Assembly: GCA_964422145.1 (NCBI GenBank)
Contig: CAYQZV010000022.1
Span: 1-32,673 of the forward strand
Length of the DNA: 32,673 nucleotides
Source: JACNKV01 sp964422145
GTDB taxonomy: Bacteria; Fidelibacterota; Marinisomatia; Marinisomatales; JACNKV01
Reading direction: 5' to 3'
A program made the translations under genes and the position numbers. The stretch's first letter is position 1; each line of letters opens with the position of its first letter. Shown one piece after another: positions 19,401 to 27,772 of this stretch. The notes beneath the pieces are model-generated. The model ran no database searches, was not told the origin of the DNA, and was given only the letters and a program-made list of their open reading frames with translations.

Positions 19401-19709
19401 TATGTACGCATAGTCACCCCATAACCCGGCAGGTTTTGCATCCCATCGACCGTCTCTATCCGGATCAATATCAATAAAATTTCCATAGTTAATAATTGTG
19501 GATTTAATTTTACCTTTTAATAAAAAACCAATTGCCCGATCATTATTCGGGTTAGTCGGATAAGCAAAATCTCCTCGCTTTGTTAAAGGCGGCGGTGTTG
19601 TACTGCCCGGATTGTTTTCAAATGAAGCTCCCGGTTCAACACTGAAAATTTGTCCAACAAATAACAAGATGGTTAATGGGATACTTACGATATGGTTCAA
19701 TTTATTCAT
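16491..19709 (-). CDS. Large secreted protein with Fn3-like region and VPNPY-type sorting domain
   Basis: 1072 aa from the ATG at 19709, which has GGA eight bases upstream and starts MNKLNHIVSIPLTILLF. An ATG four codons earlier (19721) would give 1076 aa. The signal peptide ends near residue 23. The first 740 residues have no family I recognise. They are rich in Trp, Tyr and Asp, with a DPDRDGRWD phrase and several Cys, as in surface proteins of this group. From about residue 745 the protein resembles the 1274 aa product: PPTIPTVV, AELYWDDAAE, DFEGYKIYKSIDGGKTW (an Asp box), and EYTYSVTAYDMG. A VPNPYIVHSEF...GKFAVVR sorting-type domain occupies the last ~95 residues. Only the last 30 codons are identical to the 1274 aa gene. 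It sits 55-67 bases after the TonB-dependent receptor gene. Exported surface component, function unknown. Confidence 0.88.
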   Translation of the reverse strand: MNKLNHIVSIPLTILLFVGQIFSVEPGASFENNPGSTTPPPLTKRGDFAYPTNPNNDRAIGFLLKGKIKSTIINYGNFIDIDPDRDGRWDAKPAGLWGDYAYIPQVGFMAGVPGMEYAYLYHWTLEGELSGSDFKVWSSNGAYRKMVTIDADTTLNYAGVVFETFEDDGIVGEEIEHFLDFSLPNQWCLVYDEVDPNAGTVMISTTYNADPNLPNAYMDPSEKKGIGLIYPWALRPALTSRTSSSVFDFYDYSGCDGFNDEWDECSNLDYYGATVSESWLHRRYNTDWQATTNSRQTSQNREVTAGELFGDTPYTDPNDPWPLLAHSNFSQTWPVTYNESTEEEIPFWPGWWAEDYAPEETGCVPATRKNPDCWVELPGVFVSDSDIYLEFDDRWAHRGNNVNSLGDEYLQKGYPMGLKVMATAHSYGVSFAEDILFVTVKVRNESGDWCAFRREPDGTIYERYQCSDPSIYTEIACLEAGEVWEPICGEGIVLPDGSKINGGTGYNYNRMYLGFYFDADAYSQTVSGNTGGRTPGDDTMESYDSTIVVNNEELIISMAMIYDLDGVSGAASGSDLGIVAVQLLDTPVATDTLYEDIHGINRLPGQKLKITDWHWFDWMNRPGVKTPNIDPPRAKNKEEIQLKIMSGDTTNVTENEQTWFFHSKAPTLDELDPDFNPHFDSLEGFAEEFPDGTDCVLIASTGPFNIDVGEEVPFSFTIIFGEDKADLIKNAEFAQIMYNSHYQGFTPPTIPTVVTKVDQGKAELYWDDAAELSTDVVTGYGDFEGYKIYKSIDGGKTWGGLADMVYDTTGRHVGWRPLAQYDLDAEDDSLHCIYTGDQCDTENRGRSISGPDPHAPWFYLGEDSGFESILMDTTNWDTIIVEGKETILKYKYTDTNIVDGMEYTYSVTAYDMGVEDPYTITWIEQLDGTYIMDSTRTQSNPDNWGGYQSIENARGTTIHDRNFVTIVSGAPPDEELSNVRVVPNPYIVHSEFREGEYLRKIRFTGLSSHCTITIYTITGELVQTIQHDDESNGNVFWDLRTVNNQEVAPGLYIFRVLSSDGEEYLGKFAVVR

Positions 19710-19776
19710 GGATATTTCCATTGTTTGTTGTTAATTCTTTTTTGATTCTACAAATCTTTCCTGTGAATCTTGATTT

Positions 19777-22700
19777 CTATCGAAAATCTATTCTCATGAA
19801 AAAGTTCACCTGTCTCGGTGAAGACATATACCACGGCATATCATAGAATGTCCCTGATTTTGCTCTCTCAATGACAGGAACTTCAATTGGGACACCGATA
19901 TTTGCGGTATAATATTCACCCGGATCATCCGGTTCACCGGTCATAGGCCAAATATCTACTGCATTGATAATATTGAATACATTAAAGATATTCATTCCTA
20001 AAGCTAGTCTAACATCACCAAATTTCATGAACTTGGATAAAGAGAGGTTAACGGTTTTCCAATCCGGAGACCGAACTGAATTTTTATTCTTTGTATCAGA
20101 CTCAGGTGAATCAAAGATTGATGATAATTTCTTGTATGGTGTATAGGGCATCCCAGACTGATAGAATCCGGTCAAAGCAGTTCGTACTCCAAAAGGAAGT
20201 ACCGTGTATAACGAAATCGTGAAATCATGGGTTCGATCAAAACTCATTAAATACTCCTGAGAGGGAGCATCCATCGCTTCAAGTCCTAACGTTGCCCAAT
20301 CATAAGCACTGTTGGCTTTCGCAATCGAATAAGTGTATTGAATCATGGTGTTGATCGGCATTCCACGGTTTTGCAGCGTAAAGTCAATTCCTTTAGCACT
20401 TCCGTAATCTCCATTATCAAATACATAATATTTATACACACCGCTTCGCTGGATTTTACTTGTCACAAGCTGATCCATATCCTTGACCCAGCCCATTAAT
20501 GAGAATGCCCAGAACCGGTTCATTTGGATATTAAACCCAAACTCATAGGATTCGGTTCGGGTTGCATTCATCGTAGCATTACCTAAAAATCCTTCAGTCT
20601 CTTCAAATAAATTCTGGGGATCAGTTAAACGGTTTGTATTCAGATAAACATTTTGATAGATCGGGGTTTGGTAATACAGTCCGTAGTTGAATGTAAAGGT
20701 TGCCTGATCAGTGATCACATGACTGATCCCTAGGCGAGGGCTGATCTTATAAAACCATTTTGCAGGTGTCATAAGAGTTTTCTGATTCTGTAACCCGGGA
20801 ACTTCATCCACCAGTTCATTATAATTCCATTTATCATCGTTTTCACCGGCATCATTTGTACCGGGAATTCCATCTTCACCCACATCAGCATAATACCACG
20901 GTTTATTCGGAGAAGGATTCCCATCCGGGTCTGACCATATTCGTGTATTGTAATTCACTCCATCGACACGAACACCTGCATTCACAACCATCCATGGGAC
21001 TTCAAACGTATTCTGGATGTAGGCGGACAGCTCTTCCGGTTCGCGAAAATCATCCCATTCCCCGTTACCATTAGCATCATCAAATGCTTCACCCGGATCC
21101 CAAACACCGTTCCCTTCGCCTTCATCAGGCATGACTTCCTCGTCTAAAAACTCTTCGCCGTCATCCCAAACACCGTTTTCATTCAGATCGTCGAACCATT
21201 CTCCTTCGTCCCAAATTCCGTTCCCGGAGTTACCGGGTAATAATCCATCGGGACCGGTATCATTCCAGTACTCTGCAAAACTCTGACGGATCGGCGCCTT
21301 GTCTTCTTCCCATCGGAATCTTATTTCATCAAAATTTAATTTATGAGACTTATAATCAACTCCGGTTCGAACCTTCCATTTATCGGTTAGCTGTGATGTA
21401 ACATCTAATCGGGCTTCTTGTGTTACCGCGCTGGACGATCCATAAAAACGATCATGACCACCGAACGCTTTCCCTTCATCCCAGCCGTATCCGCTTACAG
21501 GTAAAAAGTAATTAGCATTTGGATCAACAAGACCAGTCGTGGGGTTATAAGCGAAAGGAGGATCGCCCCAACCGAAATATGCATAATAAGGATCATTTTC
21601 CCATTCATGGAAAACTTTACGATAATCTAAGTGATCATAATAGGAAACATACATGTCAGGTGTTAACCAATAGCTGCCGTCTCTTTCTAAACATTTTTCT
21701 TTTAACTCAGGACCGTCCCATACTCCGTCTCCGTCAAAATCATCTCTCTCCAAATCAAAGACATCGATACCTTCATCATAGATTCCGTTATTATTTACAT
21801 CTCTGAAGGTTTCAGCAATCTCCCAATTCCAATTCCCGGGAGCAGCACCGTAAAACCAGCCGGTTTTTTCATCTCGTTTTGTATAGAAGATTGTATCGCC
21901 CATCGCTGAGGTTGAGTATGGAATAATATTCGGATTATACGGATCTGAGATGGGTTCAATCGTACCGGACGCATAATCTCCAGCAGGATTACTCCATTCA
22001 TACCAATCCGGATATCCGTCATCATCACTGTCCTGCCATCTTACACCCTGAAATTGATCTTGAACAAACCGAGACAAACGAAGTGTGTAAAACGATCGAC
22101 TGGTAATTGAGTGGTTCAATTCATAGGTGTAACGATGTGTATCTCTGAACAACTCATTTTGCCCTTCATCCCAGTACATATACCGCGGATTAAAAACTTT
22201 ACGATGTGCTGCAACCTGCCAGTAAGATACATTCATTCTTAGACGATTTGTAAAATTATATGCAAGTTTCCCAAATATATCCATGGTTCGGTCAAATCCA
22301 AATCCTCTAAAACCGGGTTCAGTATCCCATGGCTGAACTAAATTTCGACGGTTTTCAATCGCATAGCTCTCATTGATCATCTGATAATTATACGGATCAT
22401 TTTCACCATGTTTGTAGACGTTGTCATCAAACTCTAAGACACGATATGACTGCCGATCTGTAAACTGGCCCGACACCCAATAGTGCAATTTTCCGAATCC
22501 GCCGCCAAGACCTAAATTATAATCATTGTATCCTCTGAGTTCATCATATCCGTTCCCCATTGCTGCACCGGCTTGACTGGTCTCGTACTTAAATTTGTAC
22601 TGCATTTCATTTCCGCCGATCATCGTATGCATATTAGAGACAGCTGACATAGCATCACCATATTCGGCATTAAATCCGCCGGGTTGCCAGTCAAATTCTT

Positions 22701-23373
22701 TCACCGCAAACAGATTTAACCGAGTTCCGTTTCCTATCCCGCCAAAAATGGGATTACGAATATATAATCCATCGATCATATACGCGATTTCACCTGAACG
22801 TCCTCCTCGGACATGAACTTCTTCTAAACCTCGTTCTTCATGATCAGGAATTCCCTGATTTCGACTCTCAACTTTAACCACACCGGACTGAAGCGTGTAT
22901 AATTCTGAAACATCACGAATAGGAAGTGATTCGATCGCTTCTTTACTTACAGTCACTTTTTTGGATGTTGATCCTTTTTCAACCAACTCGCGTTCGCCAT
23001 AAACCTGAATTTCTTCTCCTTCAATAGCCGCAACAGTTAAACTGAAATTTTCCCATGTGGTTTTATCCATAATAATGGATACCCCTTTACGAATCTCTTT
23101 CCGATATCCCATCATCGAGCATGTGATGTCATATTTGCCCACCTGAATATTCAACAGGATAAAGCTTCCATCTTGTCCTGCCATCGTTCCGGCAACAATA
23201 CCTTGTCTGCCAACTTCTTCAATATAAACTTGAGCACCTGGAAGAGGAGCGCCGTCTATATCCGTCACGGTACCCCGAAGTGTACCGTCTGTCCCTGCGG
23301 ATAGGATCTGAGAAAAAATGAAAAAAGGAATGATAAGTTTTTGTATGTGTATTTTCATAAGTCTATTCATCAT
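19777..23373 (-). CDS. TonB-dependent outer-membrane receptor with acidic GNGxWD repeats
   Basis: 1198 aa. After the signal peptide (about residues 10-27) a carboxypeptidase-regulatory-like beta-sandwich spans about 30-115 (GTLRGTVTDIDGAPLPGAQVYI, then GYRKEIRKGV). The plug follows at about 125-255, with an EEIQVYGER start, VRGGRSGEIAYMIDGLYI and PGGFNAEYGDAMSAVSN. The rest is a long barrel ending in an aromatic residue (FFMRIDFR). This architecture imports ligands bound at the surface, powered by TonB. Two extracellular-loop-like regions (about residues 524-558 and 714-778) carry acidic repeats such as NGIWDEGEWFDD, NGVWDDGEEF and GNGEWDDF, resembling calcium-binding loops. The same type of repeat is in the preceding lipoprotein. 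The start ATG overlaps that gene's stop by one base (TAATG), so translation is probably coupled. The ligand is unknown. Confidence 0.93.
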   Translation of the reverse strand: MMNRLMKIHIQKLIIPFFIFSQILSAGTDGTLRGTVTDIDGAPLPGAQVYIEEVGRQGIVAGTMAGQDGSFILLNIQVGKYDITCSMMGYRKEIRKGVSIIMDKTTWENFSLTVAAIEGEEIQVYGERELVEKGSTSKKVTVSKEAIESLPIRDVSELYTLQSGVVKVESRNQGIPDHEERGLEEVHVRGGRSGEIAYMIDGLYIRNPIFGGIGNGTRLNLFAVKEFDWQPGGFNAEYGDAMSAVSNMHTMIGGNEMQYKFKYETSQAGAAMGNGYDELRGYNDYNLGLGGGFGKLHYWVSGQFTDRQSYRVLEFDDNVYKHGENDPYNYQMINESYAIENRRNLVQPWDTEPGFRGFGFDRTMDIFGKLAYNFTNRLRMNVSYWQVAAHRKVFNPRYMYWDEGQNELFRDTHRYTYELNHSITSRSFYTLRLSRFVQDQFQGVRWQDSDDDGYPDWYEWSNPAGDYASGTIEPISDPYNPNIIPYSTSAMGDTIFYTKRDEKTGWFYGAAPGNWNWEIAETFRDVNNNGIYDEGIDVFDLERDDFDGDGVWDGPELKEKCLERDGSYWLTPDMYVSYYDHLDYRKVFHEWENDPYYAYFGWGDPPFAYNPTTGLVDPNANYFLPVSGYGWDEGKAFGGHDRFYGSSSAVTQEARLDVTSQLTDKWKVRTGVDYKSHKLNFDEIRFRWEEDKAPIRQSFAEYWNDTGPDGLLPGNSGNGIWDEGEWFDDLNENGVWDDGEEFLDEEVMPDEGEGNGVWDPGEAFDDANGNGEWDDFREPEELSAYIQNTFEVPWMVVNAGVRVDGVNYNTRIWSDPDGNPSPNKPWYYADVGEDGIPGTNDAGENDDKWNYNELVDEVPGLQNQKTLMTPAKWFYKISPRLGISHVITDQATFTFNYGLYYQTPIYQNVYLNTNRLTDPQNLFEETEGFLGNATMNATRTESYEFGFNIQMNRFWAFSLMGWVKDMDQLVTSKIQRSGVYKYYVFDNGDYGSAKGIDFTLQNRGMPINTMIQYTYSIAKANSAYDWATLGLEAMDAPSQEYLMSFDRTHDFTISLYTVLPFGVRTALTGFYQSGMPYTPYKKLSSIFDSPESDTKNKNSVRSPDWKTVNLSLSKFMKFGDVRLALGMNIFNVFNIINAVDIWPMTGEPDDPGEYYTANIGVPIEVPVIERAKSGTFYDMPWYMSSPRQVNFFMRIDFR
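21045..21235. repeat. Tandem GNGxWDxGE coding repeats in the TonB-dependent receptor
   Basis: The encoded segment repeats the pattern N-G-x-W-D-x-G-E-x-F-x-D about four times with acidic spacers. It is a protein-level repeat with imperfect DNA similarity (recurring 'catcccaaacaccgtt'-like units). Confidence 0.75.
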
Positions 23374-25634
23374 TAATTATTGACTGGAAATTCAATTCTT
23401 TGAAGACCAACGGTTCTTGTATATTTGAACGGATCTTCCTGAAACTCATCCAAATTCTTTATCTGCTTAGGATGTGTAATTTTACGGTTTCCAAACATCA
23501 GTCTAGGTGCAGAATTAATCTCACGATATTCTGCAAACTCAAGCATGGAGAAAGGGACCCATCCTTCTCCGGTTAAACCAAGCCATTCAGGAGGGTCTGT
23601 CCATCGGAATGAAACAAGATCTTTTACAATTCCAAGACCTTCCACGAGCCATGTCTCGTTTTTCTCAACATATTCCACACCGGTTCCCAACATGGTCATT
23701 GAAATCACTCGCGTGATTTTGATGGTTGAATCCTGAGGAAACTCTTGTCCGGTTGTTGTTAATGTTACGCCCTCACGATCTACCGCATATGAATGATTGA
23801 TGATATAATCAGCAACAGGTGATATAACTTCTTCTGATGTTTCTACCCGTTCGCCATCTCTGAAATAATTCCCCGGAGTATAATATAAGATTTGATCAAC
23901 GAAACGTGTTGAATCAAACCAAAATCCTGATTCCAATGTTCCAGGAGCAACCACGCCAACTGTTGAATATCCATGGAAACCGTAAGGAATAAAATAGCTT
24001 GGGAACACTTTCTGATAAATATGTTCATTCTTTTTAAAGAAATGATAATCATATTCACGCACTAACTCTTGATTGGTCGCATCAATATATTCCCATTTGG
24101 TTTTGGTTATGGAATATTCTACACCTTCTCCGTTTTCGTCTGCATTTCCAACAATCGGGTGGCTCCAAACCATAACAACTGAGTCCAGGTTCGTTACGTA
24201 TTTTCTAGTGGTGAATTCATACGAATAGCGACTAATAATATCTTTGTAAACGATCGGATTCCCGTCTAAATCCGGCCAGCGTGCAACGATGGAATCTCCT
24301 TGAGTATCATAGGAGCCATTACCATTCAAATCCTCAAAATATTCACCGTAATTATATTCTCCATCTCCATTTTCATCCTCAAAGACTTCTGACGGATAAA
24401 CGGCTTCTAAAATTCGCGGATTGTCCGGGTCTTCCCAAGAAACAAGAAGGTTTTTGGATATCTTTCCAAAGGTGAAAAGCTCATCATATGAAATTTCTTC
24501 ATCATCATTTACGACTGTAAAACTTTCATCGCGATCATAAAGCCCATTCCCGCGGTCGATAAACCAAATACCGTGGGTTTCATCAAAAATAGCTCCTTCT
24601 GTTTCTTCACTAACAATTTCTTCAGCATCATCCCAAATATAGTTACAGTTTCTATCTTGGAATCCATGTAAAGGATTCTCACCGTTCTCATCTAAGTCAA
24701 CGTAAGGTTCAGCCGCATCCCATATACCGTTTCCAAGATCTGTGTATGGTTCTCCTGCATCCCAATTACCATTCCCATTTGTATCAGTGAACGGCTCAGC
24801 GCCATCCCAAACACCGTTATCGTTACAATCGGTATTGATGCGATAGATTAATGAATCACCGCTCATTGCAGTTCTGCTAAAAATAAATTCTGCGAATAAT
24901 GTATCTGATCCATCTGAGTAGTTTTGACTTTGACTGATCCACTCAGTTGTATCAATTAGCATAGAGTTCTCTTCTCCGCCAATCAAATCTGTACGATAAT
25001 ATTTGTTTGTTACCACATCTTCGTGCGGGACAAAAACCGTATCTAATATATATCCGGTGTTTTTTATCGAGTAATTCTGAAACTGAACATCGATCTCATT
25101 GTATTCATTCCAAATTAATGCTTCAACATTTTTAAAAGGGGAAGAAATAACAGAAATTGTGTCATAAGAAACCATCTCAGCAAATCCCTGATCGTCATAA
25201 ACATTTATCAATGAGTCAAGTACATTCGGGTCACTCTCATTAAGATATAATGAGTGAAGTTCCTCGACAATTGGAATGTCTTGAAGTGTATCTTCTAAAT
25301 GAACTGTATTCCAATCCCGGCTTAACTGATCGTCCGGTTCAATTGTAAGCAAATAATTTCTGAAGTTTCGAAAATTTAACGTGTCCTCATCCGGATTAAA
25401 CAAACCGCTGTATTCCATTGACAATTTATCGTAACGATAAAACTTGACATCAAATTCTTTCGTGAAATCATAATAATAGGAATCGTAATGTCCGTCATTT
25501 GAAAGAGAATTATCTTCAAGTGTATTCTCAAGGGATTGAACCTCTTCATCCGTTTGAGCCGGATCTTCGCACCCCCAGAATATGATAAACATTGCTGGAA
25601 TTAAGCTGAGTAAAAATACTTTCCTTATTAACAT
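23373..25634 (-). CDS. Large lipoprotein with acidic GNGxWD repeats, partner of the adjacent receptor
   Basis: 753 aa. The N-terminus is a signal peptide ending FIIFWGC, with Cys22 as the likely lipidated residue. The lipobox is loose (Trp at -2), but FCB lipoproteins often tolerate this. AAAGG lies seven bases before the ATG. Residues about 268-340 contain successive units such as NGVWDGAEPFTDTNGNGNWDAGE-like repeats, and 416-446 has further DENGDGEY and DLNGNGSYD units. These acidic loops resemble calcium-binding repeats and recur in the receptor encoded next. The remaining sequence is beta-rich with no family I recognise; in particular it lacks the SusD helical pattern. The overlapping stop/start with the receptor gene suggests a receptor-lipoprotein pair, possibly a surface lid or a binding partner. 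It is the first gene of the apparent operon that includes both PorV-like genes. Confidence 0.85.
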   Translation of the reverse strand: MLIRKVFLLSLIPAMFIIFWGCEDPAQTDEEVQSLENTLEDNSLSNDGHYDSYYYDFTKEFDVKFYRYDKLSMEYSGLFNPDEDTLNFRNFRNYLLTIEPDDQLSRDWNTVHLEDTLQDIPIVEELHSLYLNESDPNVLDSLINVYDDQGFAEMVSYDTISVISSPFKNVEALIWNEYNEIDVQFQNYSIKNTGYILDTVFVPHEDVVTNKYYRTDLIGGEENSMLIDTTEWISQSQNYSDGSDTLFAEFIFSRTAMSGDSLIYRINTDCNDNGVWDGAEPFTDTNGNGNWDAGEPYTDLGNGIWDAAEPYVDLDENGENPLHGFQDRNCNYIWDDAEEIVSEETEGAIFDETHGIWFIDRGNGLYDRDESFTVVNDDEEISYDELFTFGKISKNLLVSWEDPDNPRILEAVYPSEVFEDENGDGEYNYGEYFEDLNGNGSYDTQGDSIVARWPDLDGNPIVYKDIISRYSYEFTTRKYVTNLDSVVMVWSHPIVGNADENGEGVEYSITKTKWEYIDATNQELVREYDYHFFKKNEHIYQKVFPSYFIPYGFHGYSTVGVVAPGTLESGFWFDSTRFVDQILYYTPGNYFRDGERVETSEEVISPVADYIINHSYAVDREGVTLTTTGQEFPQDSTIKITRVISMTMLGTGVEYVEKNETWLVEGLGIVKDLVSFRWTDPPEWLGLTGEGWVPFSMLEFAEYREINSAPRLMFGNRKITHPKQIKNLDEFQEDPFKYTRTVGLQRIEFPVNN
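24618..24830. repeat. Tandem GNGxWDxxEP coding repeats in the lipoprotein
   Basis: About four units of the form D-x-N-G-x-W-D-x-x-E-P-x-x-D, including NGVWDGAEPFTD, GNWDAGEPYTD, GIWDAAEPYVD and NYIWDDAEE. They match the repeat type in the receptor at 21045-21235. Confidence 0.8.
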
Positions 25635-25767
25635 GAATTACCTTTCATATTATAAATCGTGTTTGGCAAAGCCGTAATTATTCAGGGAATTTACATCTTG
25701 AGATGAAACTAGGCTATGAATTTTCGTCTATTTAGACTAAATAATCTGTGAATTTCGATAATCAAGT

Positions 25768-27060
25768 TTATATTGCGGGCTGTTCAGATGCTTTTCGCAA
25801 AGCCTTCGTTTTGACCTTCACTAATTTCACTTTGGCGCACGTTTCAAGATAATTCAATATCTTTTTCTCAATCAGATCATCTTCCAACCGTTGGCGATGA
25901 CTTGGCTTTTTATAATATTTATCAATTTCTTTTGCATAGTCGGGAGATCGGTCTTTCAGTCTTTCGATCTCTTCATTGATATCCTCTTTTGAAACATCCA
26001 GATTTTGTTCGCGGATGATCGCTTTACGGATCAAGTACCATTTCAAATTCCGTTCGGATAAGGTGCGGTACGTTTTTTTTACTTCGTCTTCGTCAATGGG
26101 CTCCCCGTTATTTTGCTTTTTAACATCCTCAACCAAGCGCTCTAAATAAGATTCAACCATTGAAGGAGGAGCTTCTGGGTTTACCTTATCAATCAATGCG
26201 TCGGAGAGTTGCCTTTCATACGCCTCTTTTGCGCGCTGCTCATAATTGGTGTTGATCTGTTCTTTGATCTTTTCTTTCCAGGCATCTAATGATTCAATTT
26301 TTGGATCAACCTTTTTTGCTAGGTCTTCATTAACTTCCGGCAAGACCTGTCTTTCAACATTGATGACGCTGATCTCATATTGCGAGGTTTCACCTGTTTG
26401 TTCAGGGAAATCAAGTCTGGCTTTGTCACCAGGATTTAATCCTGTTAGCTTTTTTAGGTTTTCATCAACAAAAACGCCGTCACCCAGTTTTATGTACCGT
26501 TTTTCAATTTTATCACCGATGATCGGGACACCATCCGCATCCATCTTTTGCAGATCAGCCAGGATGAAATCTCCTTCGGCAGCACCGTCTTCCACGGTTT
26601 GAACTTCGGCATAGGTTCGGCGAACTTCTTCAATCGCAAGATCAAGGTCAACATCATCCGTAATATACTGTGTTTTTTCAACGTGAAGACTGTTTTTCTT
26701 TAATGTGGGAAGTGCAACCTCTGGCTCAATCTCAAAAACCGCTTTAAAAATAAGGTGTTCACCATCTTTGAAATCAATATCTTTTACGTCAGCGCGGTTA
26801 ACCGGCTGCAGCTGTTCTTCAGTTAACGCTTTTAAATAGAATTTTTGAAAAGCATCTTCAATAAATTCAGCATCCACGACTTGTTTATAATTTTTCATGA
26901 TGACATGCCGAGGAACTTTCCCTTTTCGGAATCCGGCTATTTTGATCTTTTTGCTGAACGAACGAAATGTTTTTTCGTAGTCATCGCTTAAGTCACCCCA
27001 TGGGACATCCACAGATAATTCACGGGTGTACGCATTAATTTCTTGTATGGTTGTTTTCAC
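25768..27060 (-). CDS. tig: Trigger factor (ribosome-associated chaperone and peptidyl-prolyl isomerase)
   Basis: 430 aa with a GTG start; AAGGA seven bases upstream fixes it. Trigger factor binds the ribosomal exit tunnel at L23 and shelters nascent chains. The diagnostic ribosome-binding signature GFRKGKVP is at residues 43-50 within the N-terminal domain (1 to about 145). An FKBP-type isomerase domain follows at about 150-245 (EGDFILADLQ, YIKLGDGVFVDENLKKLTGLNPGDK). The helical C-terminal chaperone domain runs from about 260 to 410, and the length is normal for the family. In many bacteria clpP and clpX follow tig. Here the next gene in the transcription direction is the surface lipoprotein, 133 bases away, with no obvious terminator between them. 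Confidence 0.97.
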   Translation of the reverse strand: MKTTIQEINAYTRELSVDVPWGDLSDDYEKTFRSFSKKIKIAGFRKGKVPRHVIMKNYKQVVDAEFIEDAFQKFYLKALTEEQLQPVNRADVKDIDFKDGEHLIFKAVFEIEPEVALPTLKKNSLHVEKTQYITDDVDLDLAIEEVRRTYAEVQTVEDGAAEGDFILADLQKMDADGVPIIGDKIEKRYIKLGDGVFVDENLKKLTGLNPGDKARLDFPEQTGETSQYEISVINVERQVLPEVNEDLAKKVDPKIESLDAWKEKIKEQINTNYEQRAKEAYERQLSDALIDKVNPEAPPSMVESYLERLVEDVKKQNNGEPIDEDEVKKTYRTLSERNLKWYLIRKAIIREQNLDVSKEDINEEIERLKDRSPDYAKEIDKYYKKPSHRQRLEDDLIEKKILNYLETCAKVKLVKVKTKALRKASEQPAI

Positions 27061-27127
27061 GTTTTTTCCTTATTTGTATAAAAATTTGGTCGTGAATTTA
27101 CAATAGAATATGGAGATATGACTACAG

Positions 27128-27772
27128 TTACAAATCCGTTAAACGAACCGCACCTGAATAAAAGAACCACATCCCTGCCATTTGGATGACATGGTAAATA
27201 TCATTGTGGTTAAAATGCTGATGAAATCCCCGTCCGCTTGCCTGGACTGCTGCCCCGATAAAACTGATCAAAATCCCGATCGAAATATAACCGGCACCGG
27301 GTGAACCAAGAACGAATTGGCTGTACAGCATCGCCGCGAGAACAAGGATCATCGCCGGGACGTAAAACAGGATCACATTTAGGAATTGATCGTTATTGAA
27401 AATAACGCCGACGTAAAATACATACACCGCGATCGGGACCCATTTGATCCATGCAGACTCGGAGAAACCCGGGAGATGATACACAACCGTCATTAAGAAG
27501 AAAACTGCGACGGCTCCGACGGAAAGCGTTGTCAGTTTCCAGATACTTTTTTTCACGATAGGTGCAAAATGCGGGCCGATGCCATGACTCACCGCACCTA
27601 AAAACGCCCCGACAGCCACCATTAAAAAAGCGAATGCCCAATGCCAATGCACTTCAAACCCCAATTGCCCGTACAATTCGAATAATTCTTTGGCGAAGTA
27701 AATACCTAATCCGGCGATGATCAGATCGGTAATCGCTGTCATCGGCTCATAAATAAGCTGTTTTTTCATCAA
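27128..27772 (-). CDS. Seven-helix membrane protein with conserved-looking His/Asp motifs
   Basis: 214 aa with about seven hydrophobic segments (roughly 11-29, 43-61, 77-97, 108-125, 131-150, 160-178 and 192-209). Polar residues cluster at membrane edges: Asp16, HWHW (42-45), SHGIGPH (62-68), and HQHFNHNDIYH (184-194). Ser/His at the end of helix 2 and His/Asp just before helix 7 recall the metal-site layout of the CREST membrane hydrolase superfamily (alkaline ceramidase, PAQR/hemolysin III). That is a resemblance judged by eye only. The first four bases overlap the end of the 129 aa gene (ATGA), so the two are probably co-translated. Function unknown; a membrane hydrolase is the leading guess. 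Confidence 0.75.
   Translation of the reverse strand: MMKKQLIYEPMTAITDLIIAGLGIYFAKELFELYGQLGFEVHWHWAFAFLMVAVGAFLGAVSHGIGPHFAPIVKKSIWKLTTLSVGAVAVFFLMTVVYHLPGFSESAWIKWVPIAVYVFYVGVIFNNDQFLNVILFYVPAMILVLAAMLYSQFVLGSPGAGYISIGILISFIGAAVQASGRGFHQHFNHNDIYHVIQMAGMWFFYSGAVRLTDL

Noticed and set aside
23373..25634. The lipoprotein as a SusD-family glycan-binding protein
   Set aside because: Its position before or beside a TonB-dependent receptor fits, but the sequence is beta-rich with acidic repeats and lacks the helical TPR-like pattern and typical SusD motifs.
25648..25680. TATAAT hexamer upstream of the lipoprotein gene as its promoter
   Set aside because: A start site from it would fall inside or after the Shine-Dalgarno, and the -35 candidate (TTACGG) is poor.
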